DNA from: Klenkia marina | GTDB taxonomy: Bacteria; Actinomycetota; Actinomycetes; Mycobacteriales; Geodermatophilaceae | Assembly (NCBI RefSeq): GCF_900101025.1 | Contig: NZ_FMUH01000006.1 | Coordinates: forward strand, 186,001-250,000 | DNA: 64,000 nt | Direction of reading: 5' to 3' | Part shown: piece after piece, positions 27,513 to 36,106 of the stretch | Layout: every line of letters begins with the position of its first letter | How positions within the stretch are numbered: the first letter of the stretch is position 1 | The notes under the pieces: generated by a model | Told to the model about the DNA's origin: nothing | Databases searched by the model: none | The model's input: the letters and a program-made list of their open reading frames with translations, nothing else | Made by a program: the position numbers and the translations under genes

Positions 27513-28261
27513 CCCGGTCCGGGCGGTGGGCGGGGACGGCCCTGCTGGTGCCGCTGCTGGCCGCCGGCTGCGGGGCCGCCGCCCCGCACGCGACCGCGGC
27601 GACCACCGCCGGCGGCACGCCGGGCCCCGCCGAGGTGCGCGTGGTGGCGGTGGGGGACTCGATCACCGAGATGGACAGCCCCGACTTCGACGCCGGTGAC
27701 GTCGACCAGAGCTCGTGGGCGTGGTGGGCGGCCGGCAACGGGGTCGACGTGCTGGGCGGGTGGGCGCACTCCGGGGCCACCACCGCCGACGCCCTGGCCG
27801 AGGTGCAGCCGATGCAGGCCGACGCCGTGGTGGTCATGCTCGGCAACAACGACATCGACTGGACCGTGCCCACGAGGACCGTGCTCGACCACCTCGTGGC
27901 CATCGCCGACGTGGTCGGGGTGCCCCGGGTGGTGCTGTCGGCGGTGGCGCCCGAGGACGGCCTGGGCCCCGAGGTCGCCGACCTCAACGACGCGCTGGCC
28001 GGGCTGGCCGCCCGGCAGGGCTGGCAGTTCGTCGACCCGATGACCGACGTGCGCGACCAGGACGGCGACTACCGGGCCGGCACCACCCTCGACGGCGTGC
28101 ACCCCACCGAGGAGGCCTCGGCGCGCATCGGCGTGGCCCTGCACGAGGCGGTGCTGGACCCCGACGACGTCTCCGTGCCGGCGCCCTCCCCGGTCCCGGG
28201 CCCGGCCACGGACCGGCCCGACGACGCCGCCGATGTCGGACCCCCGGAGCAGACTGCCTGA
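27509..28261 (+). CDS. SGNH/GDSL-family lipoprotein hydrolase
   Basis: This 250-residue protein has a lipobox LLAAGC (Cys21), so it is an exported, lipid-anchored protein. The SGNH blocks are GDSITE (Ser51), the [10 protein letters not shown] block, GNNDID and DGVHPT, giving a Ser-His-Asp esterase. The C-terminus is a Pro/Asp-rich tail ([16 protein letters not shown]). Location in one operon with the esterase and DUF2156 gene suggests shared action on envelope lipids or polysaccharide esters. Confidence 0.88.
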   Translation: MTRSGRWAGTALLVPLLAAGCGAAAPHATAATTAGGTPGPAEVRVVAVGDSITEMDSPDFDAGDVDQSSWAWWAAGNGVDVLGGWAHSGATTADALAEVQPMQADAVVVMLGNNDIDWTVPTRTVLDHLVAIADVVGVPRVVLSAVAPEDGLGPEVADLNDALAGLAARQGWQFVDPMTDVRDQDGDYRAGTTLDGVHPTEEASARIGVALHEAVLDPDDVSVPAPSPVPGPATDRPDDAADVGPPEQTA

Positions 28262-28262
28262 C

Positions 28263-28694
28263 GTGCCTCCCCCCGGCCGTGGTGCTGCCCGTGACGCCGC
28301 TCGTGACCCCGAGCGCGGTGCGGGTCGCGACGGCACCGCCCCGCCCGGGTGGCCCGACCCGGTGCGCCCGCCCGGTGCCCCCGACTGGGAGCGCACCGCC
28401 ATCGCCTGGCTCTACGACCTGGTGCCCCCCGAGTACCGCTCGCACGAGGTGCTGCGCCGGTACCCGGTGCTGCTGGCCCGCTTCGCCGCCGACCACGTGG
28501 GTGCCGGGCTCGAGGCCGCCCGGGCCGGGTGGCGCACGGTGCGGGTCGAGCTCGCCGACGAGCTGCCGCCCGAGGCCATGGAGGCCGCCATGGCCGCCTA
28601 CGAGCGCGAGGGTGCCCGGCTGGCCGCAGCCGCCCGCGGCGTCGAGGTCGTGGGCGGGGCGCTGCGGGGCGAGCGCTGGGCCCCGCGGTTGTGA
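28263..28694 (+). CDS. Conserved hypothetical protein
   Basis: This protein of 143 residues (153 if the ATG at 28233 is used) is not recognised as a named family. The first ~45 residues are Pro/Arg/Gly-rich; the rest is a helical domain: [58 protein letters not shown] hexamer 7 bases before the GTG at 28263, and lack of overlap with the previous gene, favour the shorter form. It precedes dxs; no link to isoprenoid synthesis is visible. Confidence 0.7.
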   Translation: MPPPGRGAARDAARDPERGAGRDGTAPPGWPDPVRPPGAPDWERTAIAWLYDLVPPEYRSHEVLRRYPVLLARFAADHVGAGLEAARAGWRTVRVELADELPPEAMEAAMAAYEREGARLAAAARGVEVVGGALRGERWAPRL

Positions 28695-28743
28695 CCTCGG
28701 GCCCGACCTCGGCCGTGACCCGAGGCCGACCATGATCCGCGGC

Positions 28744-28749
28744 TACCAT
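28744..28749 (+). promoter_or_regulatory. -10 element TACCAT of the leaderless dxs promoter
   Basis: TACCAT followed by six bases and the dxs GTG at 28756. An in-frame ATG at 28732 would place this hexamer inside the gene, and homologues align better from the GTG. Confidence 0.62.
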
Positions 28750-28755
28750 CGGGCG

Positions 28756-30666
28756 GTGTCGTTGCTGCGTTCGCTGACCGGCCCCGCCGACCTGCGGGAG
28801 CTCGCGCCCGACCAGCTGCCCACCCTGGCGGCCGAGATCCGCGACGCCCTGGTCACCAGCGTCGCCAAGACCGGCGGCCACCTCGGGCCCAACCTCGGCG
28901 CGGTCGAGCTCACCATCGCGATCCACCGGGTCTTCGACTCCCCGCGCGAGCCCGTGGTGTTCGACACCGGCCACCAGTCCTACGTGCACAAGCTGCTCAC
29001 CGGCCGGCTCGAGGGCTTCACCGGCCTGCGCCAGCGCGGCGGCCTGTCGGGCTACCCCTCGCGCGCCGAGAGCGAGCACGACTGGGTCGAGAACAGCCAC
29101 GCCTCCACCTCGCTGTCCTACGCCGACGGGCTGGCCAAGGCGTTCGCCGTGCGCGGCGACGTCCGTCCGGTGGTGGCGGTCATCGGCGACGGTGCGCTGA
29201 CCGGCGGCATGGCCTGGGAGGCGCTGAACAACATCGCCGCCGCGCAGGACCGCCCCGTGGTCATCGTGGTCAACGACAACGGCCGCTCGTACTCGCCGAC
29301 CATCGGCGGGGTCGCCGACGCCCTGGCCACCCTGCGGCTGCGCCCGGGCTACGAGCAGGCCCTGCTGGCCGTGCGCCAGTCGGTCACCCGCACCCCGGTG
29401 GTGGGCACCGCGCTGTACGAGGCGCTGCACGCGATCAAGAAGGGCCTCAAGGACGTCCTGTCCCCGCAGGGCATGTTCGAGGACCTCGGCATGAAGTACG
29501 TCGGCCCGGTCGACGGCCACGACGTCGCGGGCATGGAGTCCGCGCTGCGCCGGGCCCGGGCCTTCGGCGGGCCGGTGATCGTGCACGCTGTCACGGTCAA
29601 GGGCTTCGGGTACGCCCCGGCCGAGAGCGACACCATCGACGCCTGGCACGCCACCGGCGTCTTCGACCCCGACAGCGGCGTCAGCTCGGCCTCGGCCGGC
29701 CGCGACTGGACGACGGCGTTCTCCGACGAGCTGGTGGCCGTCGGCGGTGAGCGCAGCGACGTCGTGGCGATCACCGCCGCGATGCTGCACCCCACCGGGC
29801 TGGCCGCCTTCGCCGAGCAGTACCCCGAGCGCACCTTCGACGTCGGCATCGCCGAGCAGCACGCGCTCACCTCGGCCGCGGGTCTGGCCATGGCCGGGCT
29901 GCACCCCGTGGTCGCGGTCTACTCCACCTTCCTCAACCGCGCCTTCGACCAGCTGCTCATGGACGTCGCGCTGCACCGCCAGCCGGTCACCGTCGTCCTC
30001 GACCGGGCCGGCGTCACCGGCACCGACGGCGCCTCGCACAACGGCATGTGGGACACCTCGATCTGCGCCGTCGTCCCGGGCCTGCGCATGGCCATGCCGC
30101 GCGACGAGGAGACGCTGAAGGAGGAGCTGCGCGAAGCGCTGACGGTCACCGACGGCCCCACCGTGCTGCGCTTCCCGAAGGGCTCGGTGCTGGCCTCGGT
30201 GCCGGCGGTCGAGCGGGTCGGCCCGGTCGACGTGCTGCACCGCGGTGCCACCCCCGAGGTCCTGCTGGTCGCCTGCGGCTCGCTGGTGCCCGCCGGACTG
30301 GCCGCCGCCCAGCGGGCCGCGCAGCACGGCATCGAGGTCACCGTCGTCGACCCCCGCTGGGTGCTGCCCGCCTCGGCCGAGCTGGTCGAGATGTGCGCCG
30401 GGCACAAGCTGGTCGTCACCCTCGAGGACGGTGGGCGGTCGGGCGGTGTCGGCGAGACGCTGGCCGCCGCGCTGCGCGACGCCGAGGTCGACGTCCCGGT
30501 GCGCTGCCTGGGCCTGCCCCAGGTGTTCCTCGACCACGCCACCCGCGCCGAGGTGCTGGCCGAGCACGGCCTCACCGAGCAGGACGTCGCCCGTCGCATC
30601 ATCGAGTGGGCCGCCCGCATCGCCGACCGCACCGCCCAGCCCGAGGAGAACCGTGCTGATCGCTGA
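28756..30666 (+). CDS. dxs: 1-deoxy-D-xylulose-5-phosphate synthase
   Basis: This 636-residue thiamine-diphosphate enzyme condenses pyruvate and glyceraldehyde-3-phosphate, the first step of the MEP isoprenoid route. Markers are [18 protein letters not shown], the thiamine-binding [16 protein letters not shown], and [18 protein letters not shown], with [14 protein letters not shown] in the C-terminal domain. The GTG start ([13 protein letters not shown]) aligns with mycobacterial Dxs; the ATG at 28732 adds eight residues not seen there. Its 3' end overlaps a thiamine-binding protein gene by 14 bases. Confidence 0.95.
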   Translation: MSLLRSLTGPADLRELAPDQLPTLAAEIRDALVTSVAKTGGHLGPNLGAVELTIAIHRVFDSPREPVVFDTGHQSYVHKLLTGRLEGFTGLRQRGGLSGYPSRAESEHDWVENSHASTSLSYADGLAKAFAVRGDVRPVVAVIGDGALTGGMAWEALNNIAAAQDRPVVIVVNDNGRSYSPTIGGVADALATLRLRPGYEQALLAVRQSVTRTPVVGTALYEALHAIKKGLKDVLSPQGMFEDLGMKYVGPVDGHDVAGMESALRRARAFGGPVIVHAVTVKGFGYAPAESDTIDAWHATGVFDPDSGVSSASAGRDWTTAFSDELVAVGGERSDVVAITAAMLHPTGLAAFAEQYPERTFDVGIAEQHALTSAAGLAMAGLHPVVAVYSTFLNRAFDQLLMDVALHRQPVTVVLDRAGVTGTDGASHNGMWDTSICAVVPGLRMAMPRDEETLKEELREALTVTDGPTVLRFPKGSVLASVPAVERVGPVDVLHRGATPEVLLVACGSLVPAGLAAAQRAAQHGIEVTVVDPRWVLPASAELVEMCAGHKLVVTLEDGGRSGGVGETLAAALRDAEVDVPVRCLGLPQVFLDHATRAEVLAEHGLTEQDVARRIIEWAARIADRTAQPEENRADR

Positions 30667-30934
30667 GATCCAGGTCGCGCCGTCGCCGCCCGGCACGCCC
30701 GACGACGCCTACGCCCACGTCAAGGCCGCCATCGCGGTCATCCAGGCGTCCGGGCTCAGCTACGAGGTCGGCGCGCTGGGCACCACGCTCGAGGGCGAGG
30801 CCGACCAGGTGTGGGCCACCCTGCGCGGCGTGCACGAGGCGATGCTGGCCGCCGGCGCCACGGCGGGCATCAGCCACATCAAGGTCGCCGAGGTCAACCG
30901 CACCATGGACTCCCTCACCGACCGCTTCCGCTGA
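30653..30934 (+). CDS. Thiamine-binding (MTH1187/YkoF-like) protein
   Basis: This 93-residue single-domain ferredoxin-like protein begins [20 protein letters not shown] and ends [19 protein letters not shown], as in the Thiamine_BP family that binds thiamine in oligomers. GAGGAG lies 6 bases before the GTG, within the dxs end. Coupling to the thiamine-diphosphate-dependent Dxs is suggestive: the protein may supply or buffer cofactor. No thiamine riboswitch is present between them. Confidence 0.85.
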   Translation: MLIAEIQVAPSPPGTPDDAYAHVKAAIAVIQASGLSYEVGALGTTLEGEADQVWATLRGVHEAMLAAGATAGISHIKVAEVNRTMDSLTDRFR

Positions 30935-30960
30935 CCCCGCCCGCGCCGCACCTCGTTCTC

Positions 30961-31027
30961 GATCATGCAGAACGACAACGGCGGCGCGCCGGTGTGCGGC
31001 GTGTCGGCGTCGCCGTTCTGCATGATC
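30961..31027. terminator. 67-base imperfect hairpin with 14-bp perfect ends, between convergent genes
   Basis: GATCATGCAGAACG and its exact complement bound a region that pairs nearly throughout (about 24 of 31 positions plus wobbles). Its right arm includes the stop codon of the 31026-31301 gene. It can act as a bidirectional terminator; the fixed ends also resemble a REP-like mobile palindrome. Confidence 0.65.
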
Positions 31028-31301
31028 AACGACCGGCGGCTGCCCAGAGCTCGGCGGCGCGGGCGGCGGCGGCCTGGACCAGCTCGGTGAGCTCGGGGCG
31101 GTCGGGCACCGGGAACGACACGTAGGCACCCCGCCCGCCCGCGGTGGGCCGGCCGTACGCCTTGGCGGCGGGTGTCCCCTCGGGCAGCAGCCGCACGGTG
31201 AGCGTCTGCAGCGTGAACTCCTCGCCCCGCCGGACGTCGGTCCACCGCAGGTGCGCAGGGATCGTCACGTTCAGCGCCAGCGCGTTCACCTCGACGTCCA
31301 C
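31026..31301 (-). CDS. Small hypothetical protein
   Basis: This 91-residue protein has no family I recognise. It begins with GTG (31299-31301): VDVEVNALALNVTIPAHLRW, continues with a beta-rich part ending LQTLTVRLLPEGTPAAKAYG, and ends in an Ala-rich helix. Codon usage has the expected G/C third positions. The stop overlaps the right arm of the hairpin. It is isolated, with no operon partner. Confidence 0.6.
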   Translation of the reverse strand: MDVEVNALALNVTIPAHLRWTDVRRGEEFTLQTLTVRLLPEGTPAAKAYGRPTAGGRGAYVSFPVPDRPELTELVQAAAARAAELWAAAGR

Positions 31302-31366
31302 CCGTCGATGATGGCGTGCTGCTCAAGCGGGCGGGGCGCCGGAGGTCGCCCGCCTGGGCAGTACGC

Positions 31367-31398
31367 CCGTCCGCACCCCGGCCCCGGGATGCGGACGG
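31367..31398 (-). terminator. Stem-loop after fadB
   Basis: Nine-bp stem CCGTCCGCA paired with TGCGGACGG plus three inner pairs, starting 12 bases after the fadB-like stop. No T-tract. Confidence 0.6.
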
Positions 31399-31409
31399 AC
31401 GCACCGGGC

Positions 31410-33425
31410 CTACAGCGCGCCGATGCGCTTCAGGTAGGGGCTGATGCCGCCGAGCCAGAACGGCCAGCCGGCGCCGAGCAGCATGGCGAGGTCGATGTCC
31501 TCCACCGCCTGCACGACGCCCTCGTCGAGCATCAGCCGGATCTCCTCCGCCAGCGCCCGCTCGGCGTTCACCCGCAGCTCCTCGGCGTCCGGGCCCCCGG
31601 TGCCGGCCCCGAACGCGTCGGCCAGCTCGGGGTCGACGACGCCGGGCTCGCTGAACACGCTGGTCTTGCGCAGCTCCACCATCCGGCGCAGCCCGGTGCC
31701 CACGCCGAACCGGTCGGGGAACGCCTCGTGCATGCGCTCGGCCACGTGCAGCGCGACCGCCGGGCCGACCAGCGACAGCAGCTCGAACGGCGTCATCGGC
31801 AGGCCCAGGGGGTCCAGCGCCCGCTCGGCGACGTCGACCGGCGTGCCGGCGTCGACGGCCGCGGTGACCTCGCCGAGGAACCGGGTGAGCAGCCGGTTGA
31901 CCACGAACGCCGGGGCATCGGCGACCAGCACGCACGACTTCTTGAGCTGCTTGCCGACGGCGAAGGCGGTGGCCAGCGTGGCGTCGTCGGTCCGCCCGGC
32001 CCGCACCACCTCCAGCAGCGGCAGGACGGCGACCGGGTTGAAGAAGTGCATGCCCACGACCCGCTCGGGGTGCTGCAGGTCCGCGGCCATCTCGGTGATC
32101 GACAGCGCCGAGGTGTTGGTGGCCAGCACGCACGTGTCGGACACGACCGCCTCGACCTCGGCGAACACCTGCTTCTTCACCGACAGCTCCTCGAACACCG
32201 CCTCGATGACCAGGTCGGCGTCGGCGAACGCGCTCTTCTCCAGCGACCCGGAGACCAGGCCCTTGAGCCGGTTCAGTGCGTCGGGGGACAGCCGCCCCTT
32301 GCCGGCGAACTTGTCCAGCTCGCCGTGCACCCAGCCCACGCCCTTGTCCACCCGCGCCTGGTCGACGTCGGTGAGGACGACGGGCACCTCGAGGCGGCGC
32401 AGGAACAGCAGCGCCAGCTGAGAGGCCATCAGCCCGGCCCCCACGACCCCGACCTTGGTGACCTTCCGGGCCAGCGCCTTGTCCGGTGCACCGGCCGGTC
32501 GCTTGGCCCGCTTCTGCGTCAGGTCGAAGGCGTAGAGCGAGCTGCGCAGCTCGGGCGTCATGATCAGGTCGGCCAGCGCCTCGTCCTCGGCGGCGGTGCC
32601 GTCGGCGAACGACGCGGTGCGGGCGAGCTCGAGCAGGTCCACGGCCCGGACGGCGGCCGGCGACGCGTTGCGGGTCCGCGCAGCCACCACCTGGCGGGCG
32701 CGGGCGACCGCGTCGTGCCAGGTGGCCGCGTCGACGTCCGGGCGGTCGACGGTGACCGCACCGGTCAGGACGCCGGCGGCCCACTCGAGCGAGCGCTCCA
32801 GGAAGTCGGCGGGCTCGAAGAGCGCGTCGGCGATGCCGAGCTTCGCCGCCCGCGGACCCGACGTCATGCGGTTCTGCGCCAGCGCGTTCTCCACGATCAC
32901 CGACACCGCGGCGTCGATGCCGATCAACCGCGGCAGCAGCTGCGTGCCGCCCCAGCCCGGTACCAGGCCGAGGAAGACCTCGGGGAAGGCCACGAACGCC
33001 CCGGCCGAGATGGTGCGGTGCTGCGCGTGCAGGGCCAGCTCCAGGCCGCCGCCGAGCGCCGCGCCGTTGACGAACGCGAAGGTGGGGACGTCGGCGTCGC
33101 GCAGCTTCGCGAACACCCGGTGCCCCTGCCGGGCGATCTCCAGTGCCTCGTCGCGGCCGGCGATCCTCGGCACGCCGGACAGGTCGGCGCCGACGGCGAA
33201 GACGAACGGTTTGCCGGTGACCGCGATGCCCGAGACGTCGGCGGCCAGCGCCTCGTCGAGGGCGGCGTCGAGGGAGTCCAGGCCGCCGGGGCCGAAGGTC
33301 GAGGGCCGGGTGTGGTCGTGCCCGTTGTCCAGCGTGATCAGCGCCAGCGGCTTGTCCACCCCGGGCAGGGCGACCAGCCGGGTCAGGGCGCTGGTGACGA
33401 CCTCGTCGGGGAACTGCTCGCTCAC
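31410..33425 (-). CDS. FadB-like 3-hydroxyacyl-CoA dehydrogenase/enoyl-CoA hydratase
   Basis: This 671-residue bifunctional beta-oxidation enzyme has an N-terminal crotonase domain (about 15-200) with oxyanion segment GAALGGGLELALHAQ and the second Glu in FPEVFLGLVPGWGG, both catalytic Glu present. The NAD-binding dehydrogenase starts VGVVGAGLMASQLALLF at about residue 350 and contains NTSALSITEMA and HFFNPVAVLPLLEVV; the C-terminal dehydrogenase domain follows. GTG (33423-33425) overlaps the thiolase stop by 4 bases, so the two subunits are made together as an FadBA-type complex. Confidence 0.93.
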   Translation of the reverse strand: MSEQFPDEVVTSALTRLVALPGVDKPLALITLDNGHDHTRPSTFGPGGLDSLDAALDEALAADVSGIAVTGKPFVFAVGADLSGVPRIAGRDEALEIARQGHRVFAKLRDADVPTFAFVNGAALGGGLELALHAQHRTISAGAFVAFPEVFLGLVPGWGGTQLLPRLIGIDAAVSVIVENALAQNRMTSGPRAAKLGIADALFEPADFLERSLEWAAGVLTGAVTVDRPDVDAATWHDAVARARQVVAARTRNASPAAVRAVDLLELARTASFADGTAAEDEALADLIMTPELRSSLYAFDLTQKRAKRPAGAPDKALARKVTKVGVVGAGLMASQLALLFLRRLEVPVVLTDVDQARVDKGVGWVHGELDKFAGKGRLSPDALNRLKGLVSGSLEKSAFADADLVIEAVFEELSVKKQVFAEVEAVVSDTCVLATNTSALSITEMAADLQHPERVVGMHFFNPVAVLPLLEVVRAGRTDDATLATAFAVGKQLKKSCVLVADAPAFVVNRLLTRFLGEVTAAVDAGTPVDVAERALDPLGLPMTPFELLSLVGPAVALHVAERMHEAFPDRFGVGTGLRRMVELRKTSVFSEPGVVDPELADAFGAGTGGPDAEELRVNAERALAEEIRLMLDEGVVQAVEDIDLAMLLGAGWPFWLGGISPYLKRIGAL

Positions 33426-34624
33426 TTCTCGCCCTCCCAGTTCGGGTTCTCCCAGATGACCGTCCCGCCCATGCCGATGCCCACGCACATGGCGGTGAGC
33501 CCGTACCGCACGTCGGGGCGCTCGGCGAACTGCCGCGACAGCTGGGTCATCAGCCGCACGCCCGAGGACGCCAGCGGGTGGCCCACCGCGATCGCGCCGC
33601 CCCACGGGTTGACCCGCGGGTCGTCGTCGGCGATGCCGAAGTGGTCGAGGAAGGCCAGCACCTGGACGGCGAAGGCCTCGTTGAGCTCGAACAGCCCGAT
33701 GTCCTCGATGGTGAGCCCGGTCGAGGCCAGCGCCTTGAGCGTGGAGGGCACCGGGCCGACGCCCATCACCTCGGGCTCGACGCCGGCGAAGCCGAAGCCC
33801 ACCAGCCGCATGCCGACCTTCAGGCCGAGCTCGGTGGCGACGTCCTCGGCGGCCAGCAGGCACCCGGTGGCCCCGTCGTTCAGGCCGGCGGCGTTCCCGG
33901 CGGTGACGTGCCCGTGCGGGCGGAACGGGGTCTTCAGGCCGGCCAGGCCCTCGACGGTGGTGCCCGGGCGCGGCGGCTCGTCGGCGGTGGCCAGGCCCCA
34001 GCCCTGCTCGGCCGAGCGGGTGGCGACGGTGACCAGCTCGGGACCGATCTTGCCGGCGGCGAGCGCGGCGGCGTACTTGTCCTGGCTGCCGACGGCGAAG
34101 GCGTCGGCGCGCTGCTTGGTCAGGTGCGGGAAGCGGTCGTGCAGGTTCTCCGCGGTCGAACCCATCACCAGCGCCGAGGAGTCGACGATCTTCTCGCTGA
34201 CGAACCGCGGATTGGGGTCGACGCCCTCGCCCATCGGGTGGTGGCCCATGTGCTCGACCCCGCCGGCGATGGCGACGTCGTAGGCGCCGAAGGCGATGCC
34301 CGAGGCGGTGGTGGTCACGGCGGTCATCGCCCCGGCGCACATGCGGTCGATCGCGAAGCCCGGGACGCTCGTCGGCAGCCCGGCCAGCAGGGCGGCGGTG
34401 CGGCCGATGGTCAGGCCCTGGTCGCCGATCTGCGTGGTGGCCGCGATGGCGACCTCGTCGACGCGCTCGGGCGGCAGCTCGGGGTTGCGGCGCATCAGCT
34501 CGCGGATGCAGCGCACGACCAGGTCGTCGGCGCGGGTCTCGGCGTACATGCCCTTCGGGCCGGCCTTGCCGAACGGGGTGCGCACGCCGTCGACGAAGAC
34601 GACCTCGCGCAGGGAGCGGGACAC
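33422..34624 (-). CDS. Acetyl-CoA C-acyltransferase (FadA-like thiolase)
   Basis: This 400-residue thiolase cleaves 3-ketoacyl-CoA in beta-oxidation. Catalytic Cys96 sits in DRMCAGAMTA; the C-terminal pair is GHPLASSGVRLM (His) and AMCVGIGMGG (Cys). NEAFAVQVLAF is the family box. GTG at 34622-34624 has GGAGG as ribosome site. Immediately upstream lie a 55-base leader and the palindrome GTTACCGGTCGGTAAC, a likely repressor site. Confidence 0.94.
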   Translation of the reverse strand: MSRSLREVVFVDGVRTPFGKAGPKGMYAETRADDLVVRCIRELMRRNPELPPERVDEVAIAATTQIGDQGLTIGRTAALLAGLPTSVPGFAIDRMCAGAMTAVTTTASGIAFGAYDVAIAGGVEHMGHHPMGEGVDPNPRFVSEKIVDSSALVMGSTAENLHDRFPHLTKQRADAFAVGSQDKYAAALAAGKIGPELVTVATRSAEQGWGLATADEPPRPGTTVEGLAGLKTPFRPHGHVTAGNAAGLNDGATGCLLAAEDVATELGLKVGMRLVGFGFAGVEPEVMGVGPVPSTLKALASTGLTIEDIGLFELNEAFAVQVLAFLDHFGIADDDPRVNPWGGAIAVGHPLASSGVRLMTQLSRQFAERPDVRYGLTAMCVGIGMGGTVIWENPNWEGEK

Positions 34625-34680
34625 GGGACCTCCGGGGGTTCGCGGCCGCGGCCGTGGTGTCGGACCGCGTCGCGCCCCAA

Positions 34681-34696
34681 GTTACCGGTCGGTAAC
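34681..34696. promoter_or_regulatory. Palindromic operator GTTACCGGTCGGTAAC before fadA-fadB
   Basis: Sixteen bases symmetric except for the two central positions, centred about 65 bases before the thiolase start. The TTACC-N4-GGTAA shape is usual for TetR-family repressors of fatty-acid genes in actinobacteria. No regulator gene is adjacent, so a distant regulator is implied. Confidence 0.65.
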
Positions 34697-34730
34697 CAGG
34701 TGCCCGGCCCCACCCCGTCCCGGGCAGGCA

Positions 34731-34780
34731 GGGGAGCCCTTCCACCACGACCGGGCCGGTTGCGTGGGGAAAGGGCTCCT
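34731..34780 (-). terminator. Stem-loop after rnd
   Basis: GGAGCCCTT and AAGGGCTCC form a 9-bp stem, with CCAC/GTGG adding pairs inside. It is ~80 bases after the rnd stop and 150 bases before fadA, and separates the two same-strand units. Confidence 0.55.
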
Positions 34781-34784
34781 TGCT

Positions 34785-34858
34785 TCCGCTGGCCGGGGGC
34801 CGGGGGCCGGAGCCGGGGGCCGGGCCTGGCCGGGGCCGGGGGCGGGGGGCGCGGGCGG
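34785..34858. repeat. G-rich low-complexity tract after rnd
   Basis: About 74 bases of G-runs of 3-6 separated by CC or CCGGA (unit approximately GGGGGCC repeated imperfectly). On the plus strand this could fold as G-quadruplex. The minus-strand rnd stop lies at its edge. Confidence 0.65.
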
Positions 34859-36106
34859 TCAGGCGGTGGTGGCCGCCTCGGTGAGCAGGTCGCGGGTGAG
34901 GTCGACCTGCCACGGTCGCGCCCCGCCGTCGCGGAGGAACCCGGCCACCGACTCCGGCGAGACCTCGGCCGGCGGCGACCACATCAGCCGGCGCACGAGG
35001 TCGGGGGAGAGCAGGTTCTCCACCGGCACCGACCACTGCTCGCCCAGCGCGGCCAGACCGGACCGAGCGACCTGCAGCCGCTGGGCGGCCTCGGGGTCGC
35101 GGTCGGCCCAGCGGTTCACCGGCGGCGGACCGTCCCCGGGCAGGCTGTGCGCGGGCAGCTGCTCGTCGGGCAGGGCGCGGCCCTTCTGGATCGCCGAGAA
35201 CCAGGTGCCGGCGATCTTGCGGTTGGCCCGCCCGCGGAACACCGGCAGGTCGGCCAGCGCCTCGACCGTCGCCGGGTCCGCGGCGACGGCCGCCACCATC
35301 GCCGAGTCCGGCAGCACCCGGCCCGGGGCGACGTCGCGGCGGCGGGCGAGCAGGTCACGGGCCTCCCACAGCGACCGCAGGACGGCGAGCTGCCGCCGGC
35401 TGCGCAGGCCGTGCATGCCCGATGTGCGCCGCCACGGGTCGACGCGGGGGGCCGGCGGACCGGCGGCCACGATGGCGGCGAACTCCTGGCGGGCCCACTC
35501 GGTCTTGCCCTGCTCGTCGAGCAGCGCGGCCAGGGCGTCGCGCAGCTCGACCAGCACCTCGACGTCGAGGGCGGCGTAGACCAGCCAGTCGGTGGGCAGC
35601 GGGCGGGTCGACCAGTCGGCGGCCGAGTGGCCCTTCTGCAGGGTGAGACCCAGCAGCGACTCGACCACGGCCCCCAGCCCGACCCGGGGCAGCCCGGCCA
35701 GCCGGGCGGCGAGCTCGGTGTCGAAGAGCGTCGTGGGCACCAGACCGATCTCGGCCAGGCAGGGGAGGTCCTGGTTGGCCGCGTGCAGGACCCACTCGAC
35801 GTCGCCGATCGCGTCCTGCACCGGGCCCATGTCGGGCAGCGGGACCGGGTCGATGAGCCCGGTGCCGCTGCCGGCCCGGCGCATCTGCACGAGGTAGGCC
35901 TTCTGCCCGTAGCGGTAGCCCGACGCGCGCTCGGCGTCGACGGCGACCGGTCCGCTGCCTCCGCGCAGCGCGGCGGCGTAGTCGACCAGGGCCGTGGAGG
36001 TCTCGATGACCGGCGGCAACCCGTCGCGGGGGGCGAGCAGCGGGGTCGCCGGGCTCTCGGGCGCGGCGCCGTCGGGGACCGTGCTCTCGGGGGAGGGGGT
36101 GGTCAC
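34859..36106 (-). CDS. rnd: Ribonuclease D-like 3'-5' exonuclease with HRDC domain
   Basis: This 415-residue protein has the DEDDy exonuclease motifs: AVDAERASGYRYGQKAYLVQ (ExoI), HAANQDLPCL (ExoII) and YAALDVEVLVEL (ExoIII, with the Tyr). An HRDC domain follows at about 230-310 (RQLAVLRSLWEARDLLARRR) and a ~100-residue actinobacterial C-terminal domain ends it. It trims stable RNA 3' ends. GTG at 36106 overlaps the response regulator stop by 4 bases, so both are in one transcript. M. tuberculosis has the same gene next to the DUF3000 gene (Rv2681, Rv2680). Confidence 0.91.
   Translation of the reverse strand: MTTPSPESTVPDGAAPESPATPLLAPRDGLPPVIETSTALVDYAAALRGGSGPVAVDAERASGYRYGQKAYLVQMRRAGSGTGLIDPVPLPDMGPVQDAIGDVEWVLHAANQDLPCLAEIGLVPTTLFDTELAARLAGLPRVGLGAVVESLLGLTLQKGHSAADWSTRPLPTDWLVYAALDVEVLVELRDALAALLDEQGKTEWARQEFAAIVAAGPPAPRVDPWRRTSGMHGLRSRRQLAVLRSLWEARDLLARRRDVAPGRVLPDSAMVAAVAADPATVEALADLPVFRGRANRKIAGTWFSAIQKGRALPDEQLPAHSLPGDGPPPVNRWADRDPEAAQRLQVARSGLAALGEQWSVPVENLLSPDLVRRLMWSPPAEVSPESVAGFLRDGGARPWQVDLTRDLLTEAATTA

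Noticed and set aside
30640-30660. Thiamine riboswitch upstream of the thiamine-binding gene
   Set aside because: The gene starts inside dxs coding sequence, with only a ribosome site, so there is no room for a riboswitch.
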